Assembly (NCBI GenBank): GCA_047602055.1
Contig: JASGIG010000001.1
Span: forward strand, 3,906,001 to 3,970,000
Direction of reading: 5' to 3'
DNA: 64,000 bases
Source of the DNA: JAODBQ01 sp047602055
Lineage (GTDB): Bacteria > Actinomycetota > Acidimicrobiia > Acidimicrobiales > Ilumatobacteraceae
The position numbers and the translations under genes were made by a program. Positions 26,961 through 35,543 of this stretch are shown piece by piece (within the stretch, counting starts at the first letter, position 1; each line of letters begins with the position of its first letter). The notes beneath the pieces were generated by a model. That model was given only the letters and a program-made list of their open reading frames with translations. It ran no database searches and was not told where the DNA came from.

Positions 26961-28133
26961 GTGTCCTGAGTCTGTAGTTCGCTGGAATTTTGAGGTGGTG
27001 TGTCGTGTTGTCGTTGTTGTCAGCGACGATGGGAGGCACCGATGGGCCAGCGAGGACGACCGACAGCGCAGATCGTGTTGAGCGCGGATGAGCGTGAGAC
27101 GCTTGAGCGGTGGGCTCGCCGGCCGACGACGGGCCAGGCGTTGGCGTTGCGGTGTCGCATCGTGCTTGCCGCTGCGGATGGTGAGCTGAACAAGGACATT
27201 GCCCGCGACCTGAGGTGCAACGCGGTGACGGTCGGCAAGTGGCGGTCCCGGTTCGCCGCCAAGCGTCTCGACGGGTTGATCGACGAGCCGCGTCCGGGGC
27301 AGCCGCGCAAGATCACCGACGAGATCGTCGAGCAGGTGATCGTGACCACGCTGGAGGAGGCGCCGCCGGACGGGGCGACGCAGTGGTCGACACGGTCGAT
27401 GGCTGCCAAGGTGGGTCTGGACCAGACAGCGATCACCAGGATCTGGCGCACGTTCGGGCTCAAGCCACACCGGATCGAGGACTTCAAGTTGTCGACCGAC
27501 CCGCAGTTCATCGACAAGGTCCGCGACGTCGTCGGTCTCTATCTCAACCCGCCCGACGCCGCGGTGGTGTTGTGCGTCGATGAGAAGACCCAAGTCCAAG
27601 CCCTCGACCGCACCGCCCCGGTGTTGCCGATGCTGCCCGGCACCCCAGCACGGCGGACCTACACCTACGTGCGCAACGGCACCTCCGACCTGTACGCCGC
27701 GTTGGACATCGCCTCGGGCAAGGTGCTCACCCAGATGACCGACCAGCACCGCGCCGTCGAGTTCAGATCGTTCTTGAACCTCATCGACCGCACCGTGCCC
27801 GACGGGTTGGACGTGCACGTGATCTGCGACAACGCCTCCACCCACAAAGCACCCGAGATCCAACGCTGGCTGAAGCGACACCGCCGGTTCACGCTGCACT
27901 ACACCCCGACCTACAGCTCGTGGCTCAACCAAGTCGAGCGCTGGTTCTCCGAGCTGACAACGAAGAAGCTGCGCCGGGCCACGCACCGGTCCGTCACCGA
28001 ACTCCGCCGTGACATCAACGACTGGGTCGAGCACTGGAACGAGAACCCACGCCCATTCATCTGGCGCAAGACCGCCGACGAGATCCTCGACAGCCTCGCC
28101 AGCTATCTCCAACGAATCAACGACTCGCGACAC
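26961..28133 (+). mobile_element. IS630-family insertion sequence in the ArdC-like gene
   Basis: A 1173-base element with related ends: GTGTCCTGAGTC on the left and the complement of GTGTCGCGAGTC on the right, continuing with TTCG-TGG similarity. It is flanked by TA at 26959-26960 and 28134-28135, the TA duplication typical of the IS630/Tc1 group. One transposase gene fills it. Rejoining the flanks restores an ArdC-like reading frame. Confidence 0.9.
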
Positions 28134-28136
28134 TAG
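27042..28136 (+). CDS. IS630-family transposase
   Basis: 364-residue DDE transposase with an N-terminal winged/HTH region (LALRCRIVLAAADGELNKDIA, then NAVTVGKWRSRF) and the catalytic acids in VDEKTQ, CDNASTHK and NQVERWF. The ATG at 27042 gives the usual MGQRGRP start. The last codon is the His at 28131-28133; the TAG stop (28134-28136) uses the TA of the target duplication plus the next host base, so the element itself does not encode its stop. Confidence 0.93.
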   Translation: MGQRGRPTAQIVLSADERETLERWARRPTTGQALALRCRIVLAAADGELNKDIARDLRCNAVTVGKWRSRFAAKRLDGLIDEPRPGQPRKITDEIVEQVIVTTLEEAPPDGATQWSTRSMAAKVGLDQTAITRIWRTFGLKPHRIEDFKLSTDPQFIDKVRDVVGLYLNPPDAAVVLCVDEKTQVQALDRTAPVLPMLPGTPARRTYTYVRNGTSDLYAALDIASGKVLTQMTDQHRAVEFRSFLNLIDRTVPDGLDVHVICDNASTHKAPEIQRWLKRHRRFTLHYTPTYSSWLNQVERWFSELTTKKLRRATHRSVTELRRDINDWVEHWNENPRPFIWRKTADEILDSLASYLQRINDSRH

Positions 28137-28294
28137 AGGCGTTGCACGAGCGCCTGACGGCCGCTGTGAGCGGGTTGGTGTCGGGCGAGGACTGGGCGCA
28201 GGCGGTGGCGTTCGCTGCTCGGTTCCGGTCGCGCTCCTTCGGCAACACGTTGTTGATCTACGTCCAGCACGCTGACGCGTTCGAGGCAGGCCGG

Positions 28295-28324
28295 GTGCCG
28301 GTGCCGGTGCCGGTGCCGGTGCCA
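28295..28324 (+). repeat. Hexanucleotide tandem repeat in the ArdC-like gene
   Basis: Four copies of GTGCCG followed by GTGCCA, encoding a run of Val-Pro dipeptides where relatives have a single short Val-Pro-containing segment. In-frame six-base units can expand or shrink by slippage without breaking the frame. Confidence 0.9.
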
Positions 28325-28431
28325 TCGTTGGTGGCGGGCTTCCAACAGTGGAAGCAGTTGGGGCGTTCGGTGCTGAAGGGCCAGTCGGGCTACATGATCT
28401 TCGCCCCGGTGACGGCCCGGTTCGCGTCCTT

Positions 28432-30144
28432 CAATCCTTGGCTCTTCAAGCCGTCGGCGGCCTCGCCAACGCCCCTGCCACGTGCCGAGCTGCTCAACAT
28501 GTCGGCCAGCGCGACACCGCGGCGCTGGTCGATCAGTATCGGTTGCAGTGCCGGCCGATCAGCGACCTGCTTGTGGCATACCTGCGCGAACGCGAGCCGG
28601 CGGTGGACAACAGCACGATCCGGAACCTGGCGGTCTCCCTCGCCTTGCGGTTCTGGCGCGACCTCGAAGAGCACCACCCCGGCATCGACGACCTACGGCT
28701 GGACCCCGACGTGGCACTCGCGTGGAAGGAGCGGCAGCGCTACGGACCGGACGGACAGTTCCGGCGGGGCGGCACCGTGGTCATGATGGCGGTGCGGTCG
28801 TTCTACCTGGACATCGCCCAGTGGTCGCTTGGTGCCCCTGCCCGGTGGTCGCGGTGGGCGGCGCCGTCACCGGTCACGGCGGCCGACACGGCTGGATCGA
28901 AGAAGCAGCTGCGACGCCGACAGGCCGAGATGCACCAACGCACCCGAACCCTGGCGCCGCTGTTGCCGACACTCGTCGACACCGCCGAACGGCGCCACCA
29001 CACCGCGGTCGCCTTGCACACGACCGCGCAGACCGCAGCAGTCGGCGAGCAGTTCGAGATCGACGGGATCGGCTACGAACGGATCGCCCGCGGGTCGCAC
29101 TACCACGACGGAGCCCGGCGACCGGCCGTGCGGCGCGTCACCGACGGCGCGATCGTGCAGACGTTTCAGCAGGAAGACGAGACGTTCCGGGCGTGGGCGA
29201 TCATCGAGGTCCTGAGGCACACCGGGTGCCGCTGCGAGGAACTCCTCGAACTCACCCACCTGTCGATTCGCCGCTACACCCAACCCGACGGCGAGGTCGT
29301 ACCGCTCCTGCAGATCGCCCCGTCGAAGACCGACACCGAACGCGTCCTGCCGGTCGCACCCGAGCTGGCCAACGTGCTCGTCCGCATCATCACCAGGATC
29401 AGCAACGCCGACGGCGTCGTGCCGGTGGTGGCCCTCTACGACGGCCACGAACGTTGCTGGCTGCCCGCGCAGCCGCACCTGTTCCAACGTCGCTACGGCG
29501 GCAAGCCCGCGGTCATCAACCCCAGCGTCGTGCGCCGGCTGCTCGGCGACGTGGCCCACGACGCCAACTTGCGTGACGTAGACGGCCAGCCGTTGCGCTT
29601 CACGCCGCACGACTTCCGGCGCATCTTCGCAACCGAGGCGGTCAACGCCGGACTGCCTGTGCACATCGCCCAGCAACTGCTCGGACATCTCGACCTGAAC
29701 ACGACCAACGGCTACCTCGCCGTCTACCCGCAACAGGTCGTCGACCACTACCGGGCGTTCATCGATCGCCGTCGACAGCGCCGTCCCGACGACGAGTACC
29801 GGTCGCCGACCAGCGAGGAGTGGGCCGAGTTCGAGCAGCACTTCACGCTCCGCCGCGTCGCCCTCGGCACCTGCCACCACCCCTACGGAACGCCATGCGT
29901 CCACGAGCACGCCTGCGTGCGCTGCCCCATGTTGCGCGTCGAACCCACACGCAAGCCGCGCCTCATCGAACTCCGTCAGAACCTCACCGACCGGCTCACC
30001 GAAGCCCGCCAGATGAACTGGCACGGTGAGATCGACGGCATCGAGCAGAGCCTGCACCACGTCGAACTCAAACTCTCCCAGCTCGACCGAGCTGCGACGA
30101 GCCCAATCACACCGGTCGGCGCGGCGAGCGACAACCCGACCTGA
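28432..30144 (+). pseudogene. Tn554-type tyrosine recombinase, probably 5'-truncated
   Basis: About 570 residues of a large tyrosine recombinase. The core-binding part includes LREREPAVDNSTIRNLAVSL; the catalytic domain shows RHTGCRCEELLEL (Arg), PHDFRRIF (His, Arg), LLGHLDLNTTNGYLAVY (His, Tyr). A C-terminal Cys/His cluster, CHHPYGTPCVHEHACVRCPML in part, is typical of Tn554/TnpB-like recombinases. The reading frame joins the ArdC-like fragment abruptly near 28430 without a clear start codon or ribosome site, so the first part seems lost. All catalytic residues remain. Confidence 0.75.
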
Positions 30145-30169
30145 CGCCAATGCCGGGAACAGGATGTGT

Positions 30170-30204
30170 TTGATCTGTGATTCGGCTGTCGTTACGATGT
30201 CGTT
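30170..30204 (+). promoter_or_regulatory. Sigma-70-like promoter of the Xre/RES pair, giving a leaderless mRNA
   Basis: TTGATC (30170-30175) and TACGAT (30193-30198) are 17 bases apart. The ATG of the antitoxin lies 7 bases after the -10 element, so transcription should start at or next to the start codon; no ribosome-binding site is visible. The -10 element lies between two GTCGTTA direct repeats (30188-30194 and 30199-30205), which could be an operator for autoregulation. Confidence 0.6.
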
Positions 30205-30600
30205 ATGGCTGATATCAGGCTGAGCCGCCCCGAGTTGCAGGCCCACGAGCGGGCCATGCGCGAACCGTTCCAGGCCGTGGTCGCCCAACTCCGCGAACTG
30301 CTCACCCCCCGCCTGGTCGCCTACCTCGCCGGCGTGCGCGAAACCAGAGCCGTGCACCAATGGGCCGACGGCACCCGCGACGTCAAGTCCGCCGACGTCG
30401 AAGACCGGCTACGCCTCGCGCTCCAACTCGCGTTGGTGCTCAACGAGTCCGACGCCCCGCGTGTCGTGCAGGCCTGGTTCCAGGGCCTCAACCCACACCT
30501 CGATGACCGCTCACCGGCTCGGCTGCTGCGCGACGGCGACCTCGACGAGGTCGGCCCGCTCGTGCTCGCCGCGGCCCGAGCGTTCCAAGTCGGCGGGTGA
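30205..30600 (+). CDS. Xre/MbcA/ParS-type antitoxin
   Basis: 131-residue antitoxin for the RES toxin that follows. The C-terminal toxin-binding (DUF2384-type) domain is clear: RLRLALQLALVLNESDAPRVVQAWFQGLNPHLDDRSPARLLRDGD. The N-terminal part contains an HTH-like segment, VRETRAVHQWADGTRDVKSADVEDRLR. The stop overlaps the toxin start as GTGA (30597-30600), usual for this module. The protein would both neutralise the toxin and repress the operon through the repeats at the promoter. Confidence 0.88.
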   Translation: MADIRLSRPELQAHERAMREPFQAVVAQLRELLTPRLVAYLAGVRETRAVHQWADGTRDVKSADVEDRLRLALQLALVLNESDAPRVVQAWFQGLNPHLDDRSPARLLRDGDLDEVGPLVLAAARAFQVGG

Positions 30601-31268
30601 CCCCCGCCACCGTCCCCCCGGTCGTCCACCGGATCGGGCGACTCCCAGATCCGTGGGCCTGGCCGGACTGGCGCTACGCCGGACCCGACGGCACCTTTGG
30701 CAACCGCTACGACGACCCTCAAGGCGTCTACCGCGTGCTCTACGCCTCGACCCAACGGCTCGCCACGTTCATCGAGTGCCTCGCCCAGTTCCGCCCCGAC
30801 CCAGCCGTCCTGGCCGAGTACGACGCGATCGAAGCCGATGACGGCGAGGCGGCTCCTCCGCTGACTGGTGAGCTCCCTCTCGAGTGGCTTGGTGCGCGTT
30901 GCATCGGCACCGCCAGCCTTGTCGGCGACTACGTCGACATCGGGCACCACGACACGATCGCCGAACTCCGCCGCGCGCTCGCCGCCCGCCTCGTCCACTA
31001 CGACGTCGACGACCTCGACGCCGCGACGATCAGGCTCACCACTCCACGCGTGCTGACACAGGAGATTTCCCGGCACTTCTTCGATCGCACCGAGGCCGGA
31101 GCGAGACGATGGAACGGGATCAGCTACCTGTCGAAGTACGGCGACGACCTCGAGAACTGGGCGATCTTCGAGCCAGCCGCACCGACGAACTCGGATGCCG
31201 ACGAGATCGGCGCCGACGATGAGGACCTCATCCGGGCACTGCAGGTCCACGGCTTACACCTGGCCTGA
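30597..31268 (+). CDS. RES-domain toxin (NAD-degrading)
   Basis: 223-residue RES-family toxin; characterised members consume NAD+ as glycohydrolase or phosphorylase. The conserved features are the early Arg in VVHRIGRLPDPWAW, GNRYDDPQGVYRVLYAS with family Arg and Tyr, the ATFIECLAQFRP glutamate, and the late GISYLSKYGDDLENWAIFEP, which takes the place of the R-E-S tail. The GTG at 30597 overlaps the antitoxin stop. The longer C-terminal part is within the range of actinobacterial members. The gene looks intact, unlike most of the island. Confidence 0.87.
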   Translation: MTPATVPPVVHRIGRLPDPWAWPDWRYAGPDGTFGNRYDDPQGVYRVLYASTQRLATFIECLAQFRPDPAVLAEYDAIEADDGEAAPPLTGELPLEWLGARCIGTASLVGDYVDIGHHDTIAELRRALAARLVHYDVDDLDAATIRLTTPRVLTQEISRHFFDRTEAGARRWNGISYLSKYGDDLENWAIFEPAAPTNSDADEIGADDEDLIRALQVHGLHLA

Positions 31269-32065
31269 CCGATCTCGAACCGCCTTGCTCGCTGCGCGCG
31301 GATGCCCGCCGCTTGGCCGCCGTTGGTGCAGAGAAGGCGGGCGCTCGGGATGTGGAACATCAACAAGTCGATGAAGAACTCGTCGCCCGCGACCTCGAGG
31401 CGATGCTGTCGCCCGACGAACGCGAAGCCGGTGCCGAGCTCGAGGAGGAACTCCTGGATGTGGGTGACGAGCGCCGCTTCCAGGTCGCGTTCGGCGACGT
31501 CGCGCTCCAGCATCAGGAACGCCAGGTTGCATGGGTCCTTGGTGACCTGCTGCATCAGCTCCGAGTCGCCGGCGGACAACAGCTCGGCGAGGTTCGACGG
31601 AGCGCTGCCGGCGCGCAGGTGCAGCTGCGACATGATCTGGTTCTCCAGCACGGCGCGGCTCCAGCCGTAAGCGATCGCCTCGGCGGCGTACCATCGACGC
31701 AGCTCCGGGTCGTCGAGCTTGGCGAGGAGCTGCAGGTTGTGCCCCCACGGCAATAGTGCAACAAGCTGTTGCACAATTGCGGCGTCCGGCCAGGCGGCGG
31801 CGAACGAGCGCATGTACAGCAGATTCCGCACGCTGAGGCCGGTCATGCCGGGGAACTCACGGCGCAGGTCGGACGCGAGCCGTTCGACCACCTTCGATCC
31901 CCAGCCGTCGCGTTCCTGGCGGTCGAGGATCAGGCGACCGAGCGTCCAGTACAGCTCGACCAGCTCCCGGTCCACGGTCAGCACTGCCCGAACACGGGCT
32001 GAGCGGATCGCCCGCTTCGCCTCCGCCAGCGCGTCGGCGTAGCCGGTCGGCGTCCGATCAGTCAT
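31269..32065 (-). pseudogene. DUF1016 (YhcG/PDDEXK) nuclease, C-terminally truncated
   Basis: From the ATG at 32065 the N-terminal DUF1016 domain is complete (VELYWTLGRLILDRQERDGWG, LPWGHNLQLLAKL, RWYAAEAIAYGWSRAVLENQI) and the nuclease core begins with FVGRQHRLEVAGDEFFIDLLMFH. It then ends at IPSARLL, so the E-x-K part of the PD-(D/E)XK site and the last 60 or so residues are missing. The frame continues across the end of the RES gene without recognisable sequence. It was probably a defence or junction-resolving nuclease; truncation at the 31.27-31.35 kb boundary suggests a recombination junction. Confidence 0.8.
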
Positions 32066-32191
32066 CCGTCATGCTCGGGATGTCGAGGCGACGGAGTCGT
32101 GAGCGACAGCCGTCGGCTTCCGCCAGACCCCGTGTGTCGCCTCGCTCCCGAACGGGACACGGTCTGACATCGGCTCCGTCGCACATCACGA

Positions 32192-33343
32192 TCAGGCGTC
32201 CGCGTGCAGCAGGGCGGCCACCGCCGTGGCCAACTGGCGGTCCGTCTCCAACACCCGACCGCTGTAGTGCCTCGCAGCGACGGAGGGGTCATGTCCGGCG
32301 CGCATCGCCACCTGGGAGACGGAGTAACCCATCTCCTGACCGTAGGTCTCCATGAATCGCCGAAGATCGTGGAAGTCGAGATGAGACAGACCGGCTCGAT
32401 CGCGCAGCCGTCCGAAGTACTGGGACAGGGCATCCGGCTTCCAAGGGACGAGACCGCGGACATCATCGGTGAACACGTACGCGTCTGCGTCGAGGGTCGT
32501 GCGGGCCAGGGCGGCACGCTGCTCGAGCAACTCGACCTGCGCTCGAAGCGCAGCGAGCGTGAAGTCGTCGAGTGCCAGAACGCGCTCGCGTCGGTTCTTC
32601 GTCGGTATCTCCTGCAGCGGCACCCCTTTCAACATCACCATGGACGCCGACACAGTGAGCAGTCGCTTCTCCCAGTCGATGCCCGACCGGCGAAGCGCGC
32701 ACAACTCGGAGCGCCGAACGCCGGTGGTCGCCGCGACGAGGATCGCTCGCGCGTACTCAGGTCGACGCGACTTCTGGGCAGCCGCGATGAGGCGGCTGAC
32801 CTCCTCCGGCGCCGGCACGACGGGCGCCACATTCGGCAACGACGGCGGCTCAGCCCACTGCGCTGGATTCGTGTCGCGCCAACCCCAACGGCAGGCCTGC
32901 GTGAACATCGACGACAGACACGCATGGATCTGGTACACGCTGCGCGGCGCGAGTCCACGTTTCTGATGAGCGCCGTAGAGGTTGGTGAGCATCTTCGTCG
33001 TCACCTTCGTCACGGGGACGCCGCCAAGGGCCTGGCGGATGTTGCGCTCGTACACCCGCTCGTAGCCGTACACGGTGTTCGGTGATCGACCCTTGCGGCG
33101 CAACTCGACGATCCACTCCCCGAAGAGCTGCTCCACCGTCGCGGCCGATCCTGCGTGGCGACCCTTCGACACCTCGACGAGCAGCTCAGCCCGGGCCTGC
33201 TTCGCCTCGCGCAGGTTGCCGCGGAAGGTTCGGCTGACCTGTCGGCGACGGCCGGTGACCGGATCGACTCCCGCTGCGACGATCAGCTCCCAGACGCCTG
33301 GCGACCGCTCGCGCATGCCTGGGGCCTTCCGAAGCTCGCTCAC
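32192..33343 (-). CDS. Phage-type tyrosine integrase next to tRNA-Met
   Basis: 383-residue site-specific integrase, apparently intact. The N-terminal arm-binding and core-binding parts (SRTFRGNLREAKQARAELL, TVEQLFGEWIVELRRKGRSPNTV) are followed by a catalytic domain with TGVRRSELCALR (Arg), FHDLRRFMETYG (His, Arg), RAGHDPSVAARHYSGR (His, Tyr). I chose the GTG at 33343; an ATG at 33316 is possible. It lies directly beyond the 3' end of the tRNA-Met gene, the usual place for an integrase whose attachment site is the tRNA 3' end. It could have brought in the island on its left. Confidence 0.9.
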   Translation of the reverse strand: MSELRKAPGMRERSPGVWELIVAAGVDPVTGRRRQVSRTFRGNLREAKQARAELLVEVSKGRHAGSAATVEQLFGEWIVELRRKGRSPNTVYGYERVYERNIRQALGGVPVTKVTTKMLTNLYGAHQKRGLAPRSVYQIHACLSSMFTQACRWGWRDTNPAQWAEPPSLPNVAPVVPAPEEVSRLIAAAQKSRRPEYARAILVAATTGVRRSELCALRRSGIDWEKRLLTVSASMVMLKGVPLQEIPTKNRRERVLALDDFTLAALRAQVELLEQRAALARTTLDADAYVFTDDVRGLVPWKPDALSQYFGRLRDRAGLSHLDFHDLRRFMETYGQEMGYSVSQVAMRAGHDPSVAARHYSGRVLETDRQLATAVAALLHADA

Positions 33344-33433
33344 TTCGGCGACCGTAACACATTGTTGGAAAATTATTGGATGACCTCCGGCGGAGTAGGG
33401 TCTCCACCTGACATCATCCACTGCTAGTGGGGG

Positions 33434-33506
33434 TAGGGCGGGTGGGGATCGAACCCACGACCCAGGGATTATGAGTCCCCTGCTCTGACCACTGAGCTAC
33501 CGCCCC
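33434..33506 (-). tRNA. tRNA-Met (CAU)
   Basis: Cloverleaf on the minus strand: acceptor 5' GGGGCGG, TA at positions 8-9, D-stem GCTC/GAGC, anticodon loop CTCATAA in stem GGGGA/TCCCT, T-arm GTGGG-TTCGATC-CCCAC and A73. No CCA is encoded. An initiator tRNA is unlikely, because the 1-72 pair is G-U and the anticodon stem lacks three G-C pairs next to the loop. An Ile tRNA with modified CAU cannot be excluded. It is the likely attachment site of the neighbouring integrase. Confidence 0.93.
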
Positions 33507-33540
33507 GCACTCGGGAAGGCACGAGCGTAGGGTCGGATGC

Positions 33541-33837
33541 ATGGTGATCATCACCGGCAGCGTGCGCGCCTTGCCGGGCAACGTCGAGCGGGTCCGGGAG
33601 TTGAGCTTGGAGCACGTGCACCGCTCTCGACTCGAAGCCGGGTGCCTGCTGCACTCGGTCCATCAGGATCTCGAGGATCCGCAGCGGTTCGTGTTCATCG
33701 AGCAGTGGCGCGACGCCGACGCGGTGCGCGCCCACTTTGCCGTGCCGGCGTCGGTCCAGTTCGTCCGCGACCTTCGCGGCCTCAGCGACGGGGCGACGGA
33801 GATCGCGATCTACGAGACGACGCCGCTCGACCTCTAG
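33541..33837 (+). CDS. Putative quinol monooxygenase (ABM domain)
   Basis: 98-residue antibiotic-biosynthesis-monooxygenase-fold protein of the YgiN type: VIITGSVRALPGNVERVRELSLEH, SRLEAGCLLHSVHQDLEDP, FVFIEQWRDADAVRAHF. Members are small dimeric barrels thought to act on quinols or to handle reactive metabolites. It is distinct from the ABM protein at 25290. It begins 34 bases from the tRNA-Met gene, outside the island, and its stop overlaps the convergent MmcQ-like gene by 4 bases. Confidence 0.85.
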   Translation: MVIITGSVRALPGNVERVRELSLEHVHRSRLEAGCLLHSVHQDLEDPQRFVFIEQWRDADAVRAHFAVPASVQFVRDLRGLSDGATEIAIYETTPLDL

Positions 33838-34115
33838 GAACGCGACGGGCGACGACGCCGCGACGCCAGGTACGACTCCGCCAGCGCGCTCGGCGCGCAG
33901 GCCAGCCAGCCGTCGAGGATCGCTTCGCGCACGGCGAGGATCGGGCCGTCCGGCACGGGCGCGTCACCGAAGCGCTTCAGATCCGCCTTGCTGAACGACC
34001 GCTCCCAGGCGAAGCCCTTGCCGCCGACCATCCACGTGTGATTGCCGTGCCGGGAGCCGGTCGTGACCTCCGGCAACGAAGCGATCATCGCCTCGACATC
34101 GGTGAGCGACACCAC
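33834..34115 (-). CDS. MmcQ/YjbR family protein
   Basis: 93-residue CyaY-like-fold protein. It shows SLTDVEAMIASLPEVTTGSRHGNHTWMVGGKGFAWERSF in two parts, then the C-terminal AILDGWLACAPSALAESYLASR. The family is annotated as MmcQ/YjbR DNA-binding, but its role is unproven. The start is one of two adjacent GTG codons (34115 or 34112). A second, somewhat longer family member is at 42782-43123. It converges on the ABM gene with a 4-base overlap. Confidence 0.8.
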   Translation of the reverse strand: MVSLTDVEAMIASLPEVTTGSRHGNHTWMVGGKGFAWERSFSKADLKRFGDAPVPDGPILAVREAILDGWLACAPSALAESYLASRRRRPSRS

Positions 34116-34171
34116 GCCAAAACCATACGACCCGGCCGGGACGGGATCGTCCACGGCCGGGCCGGTTGCGG

Positions 34172-34244
34172 CTCCGAGAGCAGGGCTCGAACCTGCGACC
34201 CGCTGATTAACAGTCAGCTGCTCTGCCAACTGAGCTATCTCGGA
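34172..34244 (-). tRNA. tRNA-Asn (GUU)
   Basis: Minus-strand cloverleaf: acceptor TCCGAGA/TCTCGGA, D-arm GCTC-AGTTGGCA-GAGC, anticodon loop CTGTTAA within CTGA/TCAG stem, T-arm GCAGG-TTCGAGC-CCTGC, discriminator G. CCA is not encoded. It lies between the MmcQ-like gene and the GAF-PP2C gene. Confidence 0.95.
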
Positions 34245-34329
34245 AAGGCGTCTTGCAGGATAGCAAGACCGGCTGCGAGCGCCCCCTTGCCGTTCCACTC
34301 GCGCCACCAGGCTGAGTACCGTCCCGAAC

Positions 34330-35525
34330 GTGACCACAGCGACCGGCGACGAGCCCACGCCGGCTTCGTTGACGGCCGAGCTGTCCAGCCTCGACGCCCG
34401 TGCCGTCACCGACGAGCTGCTCACCCGCCTGGCCGAGGTGCTCGGCGTCGACGAGGGTGCTGTGCTCCTCCTCGACGCGTCGAGCAGCCAACTCGTCGCC
34501 TACGCCTCGCACGGGCTCGAGGAGGAGGTCCGCCAAGGCATACGCGTCCCGGTCGGGCGTGGCTTCGCCGGCCGCGTCGCCGTCGAGCGCCAGCCGGTCG
34601 TGCTCGACGACGTCGGGCCGGACAAGGTCGTCAACCCGCTGCTGTACCGCACCGGGCTGCGCACCCTGCTCGGCGTGCCGCTCGTCGCCGCCGGGCAACT
34701 GGTCGGCGTCCTCCACGTCGGCTCGCGCACGCCCCGCTCGTTCGACGCCGACGACATCGCCCGCGTCCAGGATGCCGCCGACCGCATCGCCATCAGCGTC
34801 GTCGCCGACCAGGCCGCCGACGAACGCCGCGCCGCGCGCGGATCATGCAGCGCGGCCTGCTCCCCACGCAGATCCCCGACGTCGCCGGCCTGCAGATCGC
34901 CACGCGCTTCGTCGCCGCCGAGTCGTTCGGTGTCGGCGGCGACTGGTACGACGCGTTCCACCTGCCCGAGGGGGCGCTCGGCTTCGTCATCGGCGACGTC
35001 GCCGGCCACGGGCTGCGCGCTGCGGTGGTGATGAGCCGGATGCGCAGCGTCACCCGTGCCTACGCCCTGGAGCACGACAGCCCGGCCACCGTGCTCGAGC
35101 GCGTGGATGCCAAGTTCCACCACTTCGAGCCCGACGAGATGGCCACGATGGTCTACGCCCGGCTCGACGCCGACCTCGGACGGATGAGCATCGCCAACGC
35201 CGGCCACCTCCCACCGGTGCTCCTGCTGCCCGGCGCCGAAGCGTCACCACTCGACGTTGCCCGCGATCCGCCGATCTGCGCCGGCGGCATGCCCCACACC
35301 GACACCGTCGTCGACTTCCCGGCCGGTTCGGTGCTCGTGCTGTACACCGACGGGCTCGTCGAGCGCCGACACGTCCCGATCGACGACCGCCTCGAGCTGC
35401 TGCGCCGCAGCGTCGGCGGCACCAGGAACGGCGCCGAGCAGATCGCCACCGACATCATGGACGCCCTCATCGGCGCCGACGACCTCGACGACGACACCGC
35501 GCTGCTCGTCGTCGCCCGGTCCTGA
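34330..35525 (+). pseudogene. GAF-PP2C serine phosphatase (RsbU/SpoIIE-like), frame broken in a CG run
   Basis: The first frame (GTG 34330) encodes a GAF sensor domain: LTRLAEVLGVDEGAVLLLD, FAGRVAVERQPVVLDDV, LLGVPLVAAGQLVGVLHVG, ending DERRAAR. The second frame (to 35525) encodes the PP2C domain: QRGLLPTQIPDVAGLQIATRF, VGGDWYDAFHL (metal Asp), GDVAGHGLRAA, LVLYTDGLVE, DDDTALLV. The frames meet at about 34835-34845 within GCCGCGCGCGG; a one-base loss or two-base gain there explains the break. A separate PP2C start at ATG 34845 is possible but unusual. Such phosphatases act on anti-anti-sigma factors in response to a GAF signal. Confidence 0.85.
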
Positions 35526-35543
35526 CCGCAGCGACGACCGGGG

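Larger units (their letters stand above)
26910..28440 (+). pseudogene. ArdC-like antirestriction/ssDNA-binding protein gene, split by IS630 and 3'-truncated
   Basis: Removing 26961-28133 and one TA joins RSDHEKKAERHAKLEA to LHERLTAAVSGLVSG in frame, restoring the N-terminal ArdC-type domain (FAARFRSRSFGNTLLIYVQH, VAGFQQWKQLGRSVLKGQ, GYMIFAPVTARF). The GTG at 26910 follows an in-frame TAG, so it marks the earliest possible start. Near 28430 the match ends and a recombinase fragment follows in another frame. ArdC proteins protect incoming plasmid DNA; this copy is certainly broken and marks a former conjugative or plasmid-like element. Confidence 0.75.

Noticed and set aside
22830..33430. Second attachment site matching the tRNA-Met 3' end
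   Set aside because: I found no convincing copy of the tRNA 3' sequence in the island, so its left boundary is not defined.
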